Part shown: positions 1 through 60,807 of the stretch, piece after piece
Numbering within the stretch: position 1 is the first letter of the stretch
How the letters are laid out: the number at the start of each line of letters is the position of its first letter
Source: Eledone cirrhosa
Lineage: Eukaryota > Mollusca > Cephalopoda > Octopoda > Eledonidae
Reading direction: 5' to 3'
Assembly: GCA_964016885.1 (NCBI GenBank)
Contig: OZ024743.1
Location: forward strand, 125,728,612-125,792,611
DNA: 64,000 nt
Program-made: the position numbers and the translations under genes
The notes under the pieces: model-generated
Seen by the model: only the letters and a program-made list of their open reading frames with translations
Told to the model about the DNA's origin: nothing
The model's database searches: none

Positions 1-1048
1 GACGGGTTGTCTATTTGAGGTAAGTCGAGGTCAGATGATCAAGCCTTGCCCTTCATAATGCCAACCACATTTACAGTGAGTACCGAGTGCTTTTTGTTGT
101 GACACCTACACAACCACTTTATAGGGGGGCTGGGCACTTTTTGTCATGTTGCCAACACAACCACTTTACAGTGTGGGCTAGGGCTTTGGTGGAAAGAGTG
201 TGTGAGGATTACGGAGGTGGGTACATGGGCATGTGTGAGGAGTGGAATGTTAGGATGTGGGAGGTGTGTAGAAGTGTGGGATGAAGGTGGTGCATATCAG
301 ATGTATGCTTCAGCCTGTACTCATGGGAGGTGTATGGGAGGGACATGGAGGTGAGTACTATATATATGTGTGAGCTAGGTGCTTTTTGTCATGACTGGGT
401 GCATATTATCATGACACCAGCACTAGAGAGGTTGTTACACACTCATGTAGACTGATGGGTCCTCTCAAACCCTGTATTGTCTCTTTTCAATTGCCAACAC
501 TGTAGCCCCCAGTCTCTAACATTTACTCTTAGTGTTGCAGTACTTGTACAGGATATGATGGCATATCAAAAGACCTGCAACACATGTACAAGCACTGCAG
601 CACTAAAGATGATTGAAAACTAAATTCAACTATATAGTCATACCTGCACCTATACACAACCTATTCAAAATTAATGGTATCATATGGTCTCGTAACTCCT
701 GAGGTAGCCATAGTGGGAATTGTATTGACATACTCGTACAGCGTTTCTTGGGTATTTTAAACCTAGCGGAACCCATCTCTCTCCAAGCCTGAGTACAGCA
801 GATTTCTTTCAGAGAAGGATAGAAAGGAGAGAGAGGACGTAAGAAAGAGATATAGAGGAAGAATTGACCGCAGTACTTGACTGGTACTTTTTTTATAAAC
901 CTTAAAAGAATGAAAGGCAAAGTTAACCCCAGTGAGATTTGAACTCAGAGAGCAGAGTGCCAGAAAATATACCAGAAAGCATTCTATCAACTCTGCCAAT
1001 TCAGCACCTAATGTAAAACAATAAATGAAAACAAAAAACAAAGCTTAC
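1..1048. other. Intron 21 (5' part), repeats only
   Basis: Bases 1-430 carry (ATG)n-type repeat sequence in reverse, with two relatives of the segment accaaccacatttacagtg. Bases 630-1015 hold decayed SINE sequence read from the minus strand, including the tRNA-like box B (gatttgaactcag on plus) near 940. The SINE ends about 35 bases from the donor of exon 21. I see no gene. Confidence 0.6.
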
Positions 1049-49598
<48,550 letters not shown>

Positions 49599-51260
49599 CT
49601 ACAAAATAGAAATACAGACTTTTAGATCAATAATTAAATAATAAAAATTAATATAATAGTACATACAAACCTCAAAATGGAAGACAATTTATCATTACAA
49701 TTTAGTGAACATTTATTTCATATCAACATAAGCTAGATTTTAATCAGTCTTCTGTTTTACAGAAAAAGTACTGTACATACTCATCATTAAATCACACATT
49801 TATGTAACTTATTTACTGAGACTACAAAACCTCAATTCAAAATATATGGTACATTTTAAATATATGTAAAATAAAGGTGTGACTTATGCACATGTATAAA
49901 CAACTCATGCGAGCATGGAAAAATGGACATTAAATGATATACTTCAACCGTTTTATGATTGTACTTCCAATGAAATTCTCTGTTTTAATTAGTGTGGAAT
50001 TTGGAGGGATTTATTAAAGCAATTAATTATTTCATTAGGATGGTATTTATAACACATCATCATTTCATCATCATCATATTTATAACACATCATATTTATA
50101 ACACATCTTATATATATTTATGTAGGTAGATTTTAATTTAAATAGAAACCATTTAAAATGGTGGCTTTGTCTCATAGAAGCAGAGGCAATTTTGAATGGG
50201 TTGAAATCAAAAGGGTTTATGCTATTTCTAACAATTAGAAAATGTTTAAATCTATCTATAACAGATATTTTTTTAATGTAAAGGAATTAACATTTAATGA
50301 ATAATTGTTTTTATGTTAAATCTGAAAATCTGTATGAAAATAAAGTCTGAAATAGTTATATATTTTAGTTAAACATCAAAAATGGATCTTTGCCAGATTC
50401 AGATGATGAGTGGTCTAGTTGATCCATCAACAGAACTGGCAACTCATGAAATTAGCATGTAAGTGGCTGAATATTCCATGGATCAGTGCACCCTTAATCC
50501 AATTCTGTGATATTCAGCATGACACAGTGCGTAACAAGGACTGACCTCTTGAATTACAGGTACAGTACATTCAACTAGTTTTTTAACAGTTTCTATCTAT
50601 CAAATTTCACCCAAAATATTTGAGTCAACCAAAGGCTATAGTAAAGACAAGCATGGTTGGTAGGGTAATAAGTTTGCTTCACAATCATGAGGTCCAGGTT
50701 TGATCCCACTGCATAACATCTTGAGCATGTATCTTTATCATAGCTTTGAATCAACCCAAGTCTCATGAGTGAAATTGGGTAGATGAAAACTGCATAGAAA
50801 CCCATCAGACAGATTGTACCTGTAATTCAAAAGTCCAGCCTTGTCACATATTGTATAATGCTAATTGTGCCTGAGAATTACACTAAGGGTTCAAGTGTCT
50901 GTATAATACTCAACCACTTACATATTAATTCACAAGACATCATTGAAACTGACAGAAGATGCATTATTATGAGGCAGTGGATTGGCAGTATCAATGGAGT
51001 ATCAAATAAAATGTTTTTGAATTCAAATCCTGCCAAGGTCAACTTTGCCTTTCATCCTTCCAAGGTCAAAAAAGTACAAATACTAGGGTTGATAAAGTAG
51101 ACTTTGCCCTTCTCCCAAATTGCTGGCCATGTGCCAATGTTAGAAAAAATTATGATGCCATGCAGTGGGATTCAACCTAAAACCTCATGATCATGAAGCA
51201 AACTTCTAAACTAATTGGTTATGCTTGTATCTATAAGTCTTGTTTAACATTACTGTTTAT
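49599..51260. other. Upstream of exon 2: MITE A and SINEs
   Basis: 49975-50215 is a MITE A copy with a catcatcat insert (50050-50100). 50640-50940 is a SINE with head ggttggtagggtaataagtt. 50970-51150 is a plus-strand octopus-type SINE, worn. The first coding exon was not recognised here or further on. Confidence 0.55.
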
Positions 51261-51268
51261 TTAATTCC

Positions 51269-51474
51269 TTAACCCTTTAGCATTTAAACTGGCCATATCC
51301 GGCCAGAATTCTCTCACCTCTTTCTGTTCAAACAGGCCACCCATACTGATGTTAAGGTATGATTCTCAAAATAAATAATATTAAAATCTCATAGATTTGA
51401 TATTATGTGAGATAAAGCCTTTACCACGAAAATACAATAGTATATATAGAGTAATGTAAATGCTAAAGGGTTAA
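51269..51474. repeat. MITE family C, complete
   Basis: TTAA, CCCTTTAGCATTTA at the left and TAAATGCTAAAGGG, TTAA at the right: perfect 14-base inverted ends within TTAA duplications. Length 206 including both TTAA. TTAA targets and CCC ends fit piggyBac-type elements. No protein; it would depend on an outside transposase. Confidence 0.85.
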
Positions 51475-51606
51475 ATAAAATGCTGATTCTTTTTTGTGAT
51501 GTTTATCTTTCACAACCAGTAATGTAGTGTCAATCATCCCAGACAAAACATGAAGACTCCAGTGATTACCGACACACAATACAAGAAGCAAAACTGACAA
51601 GACAAG

Positions 51607-51840
51607 TTAACCCTATCATTACCATGTTTCTAATGAAAGACACTGCCTATGATTTTTAAATAATAAAGAATTTGAGGGATTTTGTAAAGTAATTAGCCTT
51701 TTCATTTTTAAGTTGGTGTTTGGAACATAGCTTAATAAAGGTTTTAACATAACATTTTTAGAGAAATATAAACATTTAAAAATGGTTTTGTGTCATAAAA
51801 CCACAGGTGGTTTCAGGCAGTTTGGTATCGAAATGGTTAA
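51607..51840 (+). repeat. MITE family A, complete
   Basis: TTAA, CCCTATCATTACCATGTTTC at the left; tttggtatcgaaatgg, TTAA at the right. Length 234. Good reference copy for the family. Confidence 0.75.
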
Positions 51841-52454
51841 TGAAAAGAGTAGCAAGATAGAAGTAAAATTTTCAATACCAACATCTGTTTTTCCATGTTG
51901 ATATGGACTGAATGAGAATTTTTCCTAACAACACTCAATTGTTTTTTTTATGGATCTTTGAACATCTAATCTCTGAGGAGTATGTCTTCTGTTTAAATGG
52001 AACTTAAACAAATGTCACTGTGATGTTGAATACGAAGAGAAGTAACAAATACACAGGCACCCACACACGTCGGGCTTCCTCAGAATTTCCATCTACCAAA
52101 TTCCCTGACAAGGCATTGGTAAGCCTGACACTGTAATAGAAGACATTTGCCTAAAGTGCCACAGTAAGATAGAACCCAAAGAATACATAGTAGTGAAACA
52201 CGTTTCTAAATCATACAACCATGCCAGCACCTTCTTGAGCTATCCAATTAAATTGACAATTTGGTATGAGATAATTTCCACTTGGTATTCCAATTCCCAC
52301 ATAAAAAACAACAAAAAACTGAAGTTAAATGATTAGTTCAGGTACAACACAGCTTATTTGAGGGGATACAAAATAATAACTTACACACCCAGAAATGGTT
52401 TGTTACACATTCAATTAGTAACAAAGTTAAGTAGGTCTTCAGCTAGTCTTTTGT

Positions 52455-52915
52455 CTGATACTTTGAAGCTCACCGTATATTTCTAATGAAATATAATTCT
52501 TATGCACTTCAAATAATTTTGAAAGAAAAAAAAAATCCAGCAATTTGGAGGGGGTTTAGTAATATAACTAACTTTCTCATTATTAAGCTGATAATTGGAA
52601 CCAAATTTAAAGATTCTTATATAAAATAATTGTTTCTATTTTAGGCACAAGGCCAGCAATAACTCAGTACATTACTGGTACTTTATTTTATCGACCCCGT
52701 AAGGATGAAAGGCAAAGTTAACCTCGGCGGGATTTGAACACAGATCATAAAGGGACGTAACTCTATGCTTCAAAGCATGGTGTCCGACTCTCTACCGATA
52801 CTGCCAATCCACCAATTAGGGAAGATTTTTAGATAAATATAAACATTTTAAAGGAAACAATCCTGTATGATAGAACCAGAGGCAATTTCAGGCAGTTTGG
52901 GATCGAAAGGGTTAA
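52455..52915 (+). repeat. MITE family A with inserted SINE
   Basis: Left part from ccgtatatttctaatgaaat, right end gatcgaaagg, then gTTAA at 52912-52915. A full octopus-type SINE (52626-52818) lies inside. Confidence 0.7.
52626..52818 (-). repeat. Octopus-type tRNA SINE inside MITE A
   Basis: Plus strand: tttctattttaggcacaagg, ttatcgaccccgtaaggatg, cggcgggatttgaacacaga, ctaccgatactgccaatcca. Near full length, reverse. Confidence 0.88.
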
Positions 52916-53209
52916 ATGACAGGGTTGAAATTACTAAATGTATTTTTATATAAATTACACCTTTTCCATGAAAATATAATGTAAAAAACGAGCATGGGAT
53001 TCCAACAATTACAATCACAGTAGCCTGTGGCAATCCCCAAGACACAATTTCTCTTCCCTTTGCACCCTTCTCCAACACAAATCTAAAATACTCAAAGAAA
53101 AAAAGACCAAGTCTGCTGGAGAATTTCTCCTTATCGTATGTGAAATAGTGTATGGTCCATACACCAGCATTCACCCTACTTACATCTTAACTTTTTACAT
53201 CAACATTCA

Positions 53210-55030
53210 CCTCACTTAAATCTTAACTTTCTTTTCTTATCCTGTATCCCAACACCAACCTCATTTACAGTGAGTGCTGGGTGCTTTTTTGCCGTGGCAC
53301 CCTCCACGACCACTTTGCAGTGGAATGATAGGGACGCCAGTCCCTATCATCTCATTTCTACAGCTGAGTAAACTGGAGCAATGTGAAATAAAGTGTCTTG
53401 CTCAATCAAGGTTCAATCCTAGTCTATTTTGGTGGTAAATTTAATAAGTTGCCTGGTTTAGCACCACCACTTGGCCCTTAGGTGCCTTTAGCAGACCCAT
53501 ACTGTTGGAAATATTCAAACTAGGTCACTAGCTTGAGGATACCTTTCTTTCCCATCACCACCAGTCCCTGAAATGGGCAACGTGTATTACTCTTCCCTCC
53601 TTGACTAAACAGTAAAAGAAAAATCCTTATCTTGTATGCTGCAAAAATATTTTGCTTTGACTGAAATTCTTACTGTTTAAATCCTTTTATTACCATATTT
53701 CTGATGAAATACAGTCTGTAAGTTTGAAATAATAAAAAACTTGAGAGGAATTTTTTTAAATAACATTTTCATTAAGCTAGTGTTTGGAACAAATTATACC
53801 TAAAATTATTGTGGAAGGTTTTTGAATATATAAACATTCAAAAATTAGCAGTTTGGTTTATAAAAATCCAGGGCCAGTTTCAGGCAGGTTGTTAACAAAA
53901 TGATTAACTCCATTACTTGTTACAATGGCCTTTACTACCCCTTAAACTTATACACCCATCAAAGCTATTTGACTCTTTTGTTCAATATTAAATACATCCA
54001 TTTCAATAGACCTCTTTATGAACTTCAGTAACTTCAACAACAAAACTCCTACTTTTTTTTTTTTATTCTCCCATTATGGCTATTCTGAACAGTTTACAAC
54101 AGCTAATAATACACTCTTCAATTTGTATCACCAACTGACCCAGCTACTCTCCAAGCACTCTTGATCTCTTCCATTTTTCCAAACTTAGCCTCTGTTCCTG
54201 TGTCATAACCTAGAGCAGTGGTTCATAAACATTCTATTGTGGAGTCCTTATACTATTTTCTAAAAATTCCAGAGCTCATAACTATATTTTACAAACTAAC
54301 CTCACCACTGTTTTTCCATGATGGTATGGGTTAGGTGAGACTCCCTGAAGCAGGATTCTACAGCCAGATGCCCTTCATGATACCAACCCTCACTTTTTTT
54401 CAAGTAAGATACAGAGAATCTTTGAACATCTAACCAGAGTTGCTGGACAAAAATATATATATTTTATTTTGTAGATCTCGAAGAAGGGAGAGTGCTCATG
54501 TGCTTCAAAGGTGCTCCAATATCAGAGTTTGACACCATTAATGTTCACTCCTTTTGGAAGGGCTGAGTGTAGAGGTTGATACATAGCATGGGGAGTTGGA
54601 CACAATTTCAATTGTGATGTTAAGCCCTTTTGATACCAAACCACATGAAGCTGCCCATGGTTCTATGGTACAAAACTTTATATTTATTTTAAAACATTCC
54701 GATATAAATTTATGTAAGAACCTTTGTTAAGTTACATTCCAAACACCAGCTTAATAATGAGAAAGTTATTTATATTACCAAAATCTTGATAATTTACAAA
54801 ATTATTTGAAAAACTATTTTTCATTAGAAATTTGGTAACAAAGTGTTGTTTTTTTAAAATCACTTCCTATACATTAACTTCCTGCAAAAGAAATCAACTA
54901 GAAAACTTCTACCAAATAATATATCAATTCAAACTTATCCTTGAGATTTTTTTAAACCAAAAAATATTTCAGTTGCCATCGGTATACAAAACTCAGTTAT
55001 GTCCTAAAATAGAATATATGGCTAACACTA
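53210..55030. repeat. SINE pieces and MITE A copies
   Basis: 53230-53420 is a reverse second-type SINE with (ATG)n-type segment (caacaccaacctcatttaca). 53440-53640 is a plus-strand SINE tail ending gactaaacagtaaaagaaaa. 53687-53906 and 54630-54840 (reverse) are MITE A copies. 54300-54450 is a reverse (ATG)n-type fragment. Confidence 0.6.
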
Positions 55031-55131
55031 CACATATCAGAACATTTTGAACTTAATCCAAGAAAATACCAATACTCTTCACCCATTTTCTCATTCTTGA
55101 AGTATTTCCTCTCAACATCATTATTTTATGT

Positions 55132-55320
55132 CTGCCTTGGCAGTATCGGTAAAGTGTCAGACACCATGCTTTGCAGCATAGAGCTATGGCCCTTTACGTT
55201 TTGGGTTCAAATCCTACCAAGGTTAACTTTGCTTTTCATCATTACAGGGTTGATAAAACAAAGCACCAATAATGCACTGGGGTAATTGCTGGCCTTGTGC
55301 CAAAAGTAGAAACAATTATT
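55132..55320 (+). repeat. Octopus-type tRNA SINE, plus strand
   Basis: ccttggcagtatcggtaaag (box A), gggttcaaatcctaccaagg (box B), gttgataaaacaaagcacca and attgctggccttgtgccaaa. Followed at 55320 and 55660-56080 by reverse (ATG)n-type repeats. Confidence 0.88.
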
Positions 55321-56049
55321 TTATGTCTGCCTTTCATGCTAACAAGGGTTGAACAGGTCAGGCCAAGAGATTTCATCTTGCTTATGTCTGTGGCTGGATG
55401 CTCTTTCTAACACTAACCACCTGGCACTAGCACTAACACTTTACAAGGTGTACTGGGTGCATTTTATAACACCATTCATTGTAGTCTCCAATCACTTAAA
55501 TATTTCAATCTTTCCCATACTAACTCAACACTTTGTTAAATATGCCACCTCAATAGCTTTTCAACATTTATTCTGCATTTCCGTCAGTCTAAAATTTATA
55601 GTAGTCCATGTGTTTCATCTAGCCACTAACCTGTATCATCATCAGTTTTATATCCATTATTTTAGGCTATCATGGGTTGAACAAAACTTTCTGAGACAAA
55701 AGTCTATGACTAACTGCTCTTCCTAATGCCAATTCTCATTTCTATTTTGAATAAGTTACAGATCTTGCTCACCTAACCACTGACAAACAAGATCACTGTT
55801 TACATGGTATGTAAACAAATATCACCACATGCAATACCAAATGTGAAGAGGAGAAAAGTGATAAATGAATATACACCCACATCATCATTTTAAATTCACT
55901 TTCCACATTGGTATGGGTTGGATAGATTGCCATGGTCCGAGAGATGTCAGAGAACCATGCCTTGCTCATCACTCCATATTTTGGTATGGCTTCTATGGAA
56001 GGATGCCTTTCCTAATGCCAAGAACATTACAATGTGGACTGGGTGCTTT

Positions 56050-57160
56050 TATCATGGCACCAGTACTAGACAGGTTGTCATATTTTGGGCCAATATGAAC
56101 ACTTCTCTCTTTTTCTTTGCCACTAATTCTTGAGAGGGTTGTGGGGGAAGAGTCCTCAAACACTCCTTCCAGCAGGCCCTATCAGAAGCAACCGTCTCCA
56201 ACTGATCTGGTTGGATTCCCAAGCAAGACCAGCCAAGCTCATGGATGTTATCCAACTATTTTGTTCAGGGTCTCCTGTCGGTTGGTTTTGCCTGTAAAAT
56301 CTGTCCAGCAATTCTTTCCTGAGATATTCTAACCACATACCTATAATATTGCAGCTGTGAGCTCTCAATTCGGAGAAGTAGCGGTTCTACCTAGAGTGAC
56401 TCTCTAATCTCTGAGCCACACACTCTATTGAGTAATGTTATTCCAAAAACCCTTTGGAGAAAACCTCATTTCGGCCACTTGTATTCACAATTGTATTCTT
56501 TTGGTCATTACCCAAGATTTATGACCATGGTTAGTGTTGGCATGAATACCGAATTGAAGTTAGCAAGCTTGGCTTTTACACCGACCTCCTTTCTTCTGAT
56601 TACTGAAGCTGGCACATTACTGCACCAGCTTCTGCAGTTCTTGCACTTAATTCAGCCTCTTGCCTTCCACCACTCGTGAACATGGCCTCGAGATACTTGA
56701 AGTTCTCTACCTGCTTCAGGGGAACGCCATTTACATGCAGAGTGCACTGTGCAGGCTTCCTTGTGAGGACGAGTGTCTCAGCACTGATTTTCATTCCAGC
56801 CATGCAGCACTCGAGTGCAAGTCGGAGATCACCTTCTGTCGAGTTAAGTAACACCATGACGTCTGCAAATTCCAGTTGACTGATTTTACACCCACCAGTC
56901 ATGATACAACTCGGCTGCGCATGTCAATCCTGTTTATGTAAATAATGAACAGGAGAGGTGACAGTACCCACCTTTGGCGGAGTCGGACTCCCACGTTGAA
57001 TGGTTTCGATTTAGCACCATTTATGTGGACACAAATACCGGGCATTCATATAGAGACATCAGGTCGACAAGAAGCTGACCATCGATCCCATACTCCTGCA
57101 GAACCTTCCACAGCAGATCTCGAGGAATGCGGTCATATGCCTTTTAATTTAACGTGATAA
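56050..57160 (-). mobile_element. LINE remnant: RT palm to C-terminus
   Basis: Minus strand from 57145: KAYDRIPRDLLWKVLQEYGI (RT motif A), then QRWVLSPLLFIIYINRIDM region through a shift, then CKISQLEFADVMVLLNSTEG (the FADD box, here FADV, so the second catalytic Asp is lost). Then VENFKYLEAMFTSGGRQEAE. Near 56330-56170 further pieces LDRFYRQNQPTGDP and GWSCLGIQPDQLE follow. Shifts and stops make it dead. The GC content is above the surroundings. Confidence 0.85.
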
Positions 57161-57169
57161 AAAAATTGG

Positions 57170-57850
57170 TCCTACTGAAATAATCAAAACCAGTGGTTAT
57201 TCTAACATGTGGTTTGCCCCTGCTAGTGTAATTCTAAATTTGATTTTGTGAAATAAGTTTACATTTTGTGTATAATACTACGTGCGCTAACAAGAAAAAC
57301 AATGGCTAAAAGACTTAAAACACTGATAAAATGTTTAAAATAGCTATTGCAAATGTTTCTCAGTCAGAGAATTCAAACACTGGATCATGGCACCTGTGTC
57401 AAAGATTTGTGCACTTCAAAAATTTCCCAAATATAAGTCCTGATCAAAATGCTACAGTACAGCATGAAAAATAATGACAAAAGTGAATATATATATTTAC
57501 ATTTCAAGACAAGTTAAGAAACATTTAGAAATTCTGGATATCATTTTGCATGCTATGCTCATAGACACATATAATGATAGTCATTATGAAGTATTGTCAA
57601 CAACAAAACGAAGAAAATTAAAATATCTAATCTATTTCATTGGGTTCTGTCCGCATGCCCCACTCCCACACGAGCTGTTTAGAGAGCCCCAAGTATACCT
57701 TACTGTTGTATTATTTTGTACCAAATCAAAGGTTTTTATTCAATCTAAGAATAATACAGAAAGAGTCAATAAGAGAAGAAATTAGTATGGGTCAACAATA
57801 CAACAAACAAGAACAGAACGAATACAACGAATAAGAATAAAAAGGAATCA
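57170..57850. other. Non-coding stretch between LINE and Gypsy remnants
   Basis: AT-rich. A plus frame at 57474-57785 has no recognisable motif. The part 57640-57850 might be leftover LTR of the neighbouring element, but no matching copy was found in the window. Confidence 0.35.
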
Positions 57851-57852
57851 AA

Positions 57853-58236
57853 TCAAAGAGAAGAAAGTGATGCCTTTATGAGTTTTTCCTTCATCTTATT
57901 AATAGTAGATTTTTCTTCGTTTGATAGACCTTGTTTATCAATGGTGTTTCTTGCCTTTGTAAGAACGACTGAGAGGTTAGAAGAGCCCTTAATCCATTTA
58001 GCATAGTATACAAAAAGACCGATTACCCGGTTCAACTCTTTTAACGTCTTTGGGAACGGCATGTCAATAAGGGCTTTATACCTTTCAGGGTCCAGTCTTA
58101 ATTTACCTTTTTCTATGACATGTCCAAGGAAATGTATTCTATTTTGATTAAAGCTGCATTTGTCTCGATTCAATTGCATACCTGCATTGTTAGCTGCATT
58201 CATGAATTGGTTATGTTCTTCGACTGTGTCTCCTCC
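57853..58236 (-). pseudogene. Gypsy-like RT, fingers-to-connection part after the YxDD box
   Basis: Minus strand: GGDTVEEHNQFMNAANNAGM, NQNRIHFLGHVIEKGKLRLD, KTLKELNRVIGLFVYYAKWI. FLGHxIxxxGxxxDPxR and the LxxFxGxxxYYxxxI pattern mark the end of the RT in Ty3/Gypsy elements. RNase H should follow but the element stops at about 57853. Confidence 0.85.
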
Positions 58237-58242
58237 TATAAT

Positions 58243-58382
58243 AATTGTTTCTACTTTTGGCACAAGGCTAGCAATTACTCAGTGTATTACTGGTACTTTA
58301 TTTTATCGACCCCGTTAGGATGAAAGGCAAAGTTAACCTCGGCGGGATTTGAACTCAGAATGGCAAGGGCCGTAACTCTATA
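58243..58382 (-). repeat. Octopus-type SINE, first of two in the RT gene
   Basis: tttctacttttggcacaagg to ggcaagggccgtaactctat on plus; its head is cut short. It is preceded by cctcctataataat and followed by ataataatgtctcctcctat. Confidence 0.9.
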
Positions 58383-58404
58383 ATAATGTCTCCTCCTATA
58401 ATAA

Positions 58405-58590
58405 TTGTTTCTACTTTTGGCACAAGGCCAGCAAATACCCAGTGCATTACTGGTACTTTATTTTATCGACCCCGTAAGGATGAAAGGCAAAGTTAACCTC
58501 GGCGGGATTTGAACTCAGAATGGCAAGTGCCGTAACTATGCGTCAAAGCATGGCGTTCGACTCTCTACCAATACTGCCAATCCTGCCCAT
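58405..58590 (-). repeat. Octopus-type SINE, second of two in the RT gene
   Basis: Full-length reverse copy: tttctacttttggcacaagg to accaatactgccaatcctgc. It is followed by cctcctataataatgtcgtc, the restored host element sequence, so cctcctataataat flanks both SINEs as target duplication. Confidence 0.9.
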
Positions 58591-59610
58591 CCCTCCTATA
58601 ATAATGTCGTCAAGGTATGAGTAGGTATTTTGTAAGTTGTAACTGTCTATAAAAGTGTCCATTATTCATTGGAAAATTGGAACGGCATTTGTGCATCCAA
58701 ACGGAAGACGGGTAAATTCGTATAGTCGGCCACAGGCCTCGAATGCAGTCAACTTAAAGTCGGAAGATTTGATGGGTATTTGGTGATAAGCCACCTTTAG
58801 ATCTATTTTTGAGAAATACGTGTGTTTTGAAATTTTGTTGAGTAGGTCTTCGATTATGGCATTAGGGTATGAATCTAATGGTGTATAACGATTTATAGTG
58901 CCTGAGTAGTCTATGACAAGATGTTTTTTGTTTTCTTGATCTATTACGAAGCACTGCGCTCTCCATGGGCTTCTGCTCTGTTGAATTATTCCAGCTTTAA
59001 GCATTCTGTCGATTTCCGTTTTAATAAATTGCTGGTCTTTATTGTATTTTCGATGAGGTATAGATAATGGTTTTAATTTTGTAGTATCGATACCAGGCAT
59101 TAAATCATATTCTTCACAATTCAGAGTTTGCATTGACATACATATTGTGACTGGTCTCATGTCCCCCGCATATTTTATTGTTAAAGACTTATGCCTTTTA
59201 AGTATATCAAGACCCATAACTACTGGAGCAATGAGTTTATCAACCACCATTAGATCGATGTGGTATTCTCGGCCCTCCCATTCTAATGTTGTTTCAAACG
59301 TACCTCGTATTATGAGTTTACTGTTGTCGGCTAAAATTACACTCTTATTCTTAGTTTTCTTGAATTTACTTTGCCATTTCGACAAGAGGTTCATGTCAAT
59401 GAAAGACTTGTCTGAGCCTGTGTCAAGTAAACCTTCTGTTTTATGTGAATTGACATAAATTGTTAAAAGGTTTGTATTATGATTCACGGAAGCAAATTTA
59501 TAGCAGGCAGCAAGATTACTACCATCATAGGCTTCATCGGGGCCCTCGCTATTATTCAAGACTGCTGCGTGTTTTATCTTCTTTAGTACCTTATTATTTT
59601 TAACAAAACA
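58591..59610 (-). pseudogene. Gypsy-like protease and RT, broken
   Basis: Minus strand from 59610: end of the second zinc knuckle, then HKTEGLLDTGSDKSFIDMNL (aspartic protease, DTG). Then VMGLDILKRHKSL and the RT: MLKAGIIQQSRSPWRAQCFV, YFSKIDLKVAYHQIPIKSSD (first catalytic Asp), LPFGCTNAVPIFQ. A TGA follows at 58664-58666 in place of an Arg codon; the frame continues to SYLDDIII, where the SINE pair is inserted. Function would be cutting of the polyprotein and copying of RNA. Not active. Confidence 0.9.
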
Positions 59611-60278
59611 TACTGTTGCCTAGTGGCCTTTCTTGTGGCAGAAATTGCAAGTTGAATTTTTTGCAGGGCACTCTGATTTTTGGTGATATGAATCACCACA
59701 CCAGAAACATTTTGATGAAGAAGCAACGAATACGGGTTGTGACGGCGGTTGTATTGTTGTTGTCGACAGATTTTGTGCATCTTGTATTGCCAGTTCTAAT
59801 GTGAGAGCGGTTTGGAATATTTTATCTAGATTTTCATCAAGTGATTCCAGAAGTCGTTGTTTTATGGTGGCGGATTGAACACCTGACATGAACACATCAC
59901 AAATCAATAATTTTCTATGTTGTTCCCCTGTTAGGGGTTTGTGGGGCATTTCTTTGCGAGGGCTTTTAATTCAATCATGTAGGCCTCCAATGATTGCCCT
60001 TCTTGTTGACGATGGTTGCGTAGTTTATGTCGGGTCATTATTGCCGAGCCTTTCTTTTGAAATTTATTATCAAAAATGGATAACGCCTCATCGAATGATG
60101 TTGCTTCTTCAATGAGAGTATAAGCATTGGCTCTGCAAAGAACCAGAAGGACTGACAGCTTACTTTCGTCAGGAACAGACAAGTTTTCAAAATAGATCGC
60201 CAACATTCTCTTCCAGTAGGCATAATCGGATTCACTAGGATCATCCGGAAGAATTTTCTTGAATATTTTCGGATCCAT
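59605..60278 (-). pseudogene. Gypsy-like gag with zinc knuckles, broken
   Basis: Starts ATG at 60278: MDPKIFKKILPDDPSESDYA, then RMLAIYFENLSVPDESKLSV, the capsid-like fold of Ty3/Gypsy gag. A one-base shift at a C run (about 59945) moves the frame to LTGEQHRKLLICDVFMSGVQ. Next is the zinc knuckle CFWCGDSYHQKSEC (CX2CX4HX4C) and a second one CNFCHKKGH, inside which a TAG (59621-59623 area) stands before the last Cys. So the TAG is probably a mutation and gag ran on into protease in one frame. Confidence 0.85.
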
Positions 60279-60807
60279 GATTGAATAAAATTGTTGGTAG
60301 GTGAGTTAAATTGGCGCCTTTTGGGGAGTTATTATTCTGACATTCCGATGTTGTTGAATTTCCATTGTTTTGTGGTGATGCTGCTGGTGCGAGATTTGTA
60401 GTTGAGACTGTGTCTATTCTTCCACTATTAAATTGTACCTTGGCAAAGTAGGGTGAGATCGTCTCGATGAGTTGAACGTTTTCCGTGAGATCATCACCTT
60501 TATTCCTTATGTGACGTCGATGTAGTACGATTGTGCCCGGTTTATTTAAAAACTCTGGTATTTCTGTGCCGTTGTTTGTCGATCTGGTGAATGAAAATAC
60601 TCTTTCATGTGGTGTGGCGTTTGTAGCGGTGCAAAGCAATCCTCGGATAGACGACAGTGCGATTGGAATCATGTTACTCCATTTTTATTAAGATTATTTG
60701 TCTTCAATGCCAGACTTAGCGCTTTGCATATTGTGCCGTTAACTCTTTCGCATTGGCCGTTGGCTTGGAGTCGATATGGCGTGGTGTGGCTTTTTATAAT
60801 GTTATGG
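60241..60807 (-). pseudogene. Gypsy-like integrase, C-terminal part
   Basis: Minus strand: SHTTPYRLQANGQCERVNGT holds the catalytic Glu of the DDE core. After a shift near 60675 it goes on as IALSSIRGLLCTATNATPHE and PGTIVLHRRHIRNKGDDLTE, an integrase C-terminal domain. The frame stops at 60241, about 38 bases inside gag, which starts at 60278 in another frame. Integrase normally lies at the far end of pol; here it precedes gag with no LTR between. Confidence 0.85.

Noticed and set aside
56428..56902. Plus-strand frames over 56.4-56.9 kb
   Set aside because: They are complements of the minus-strand LINE RT.
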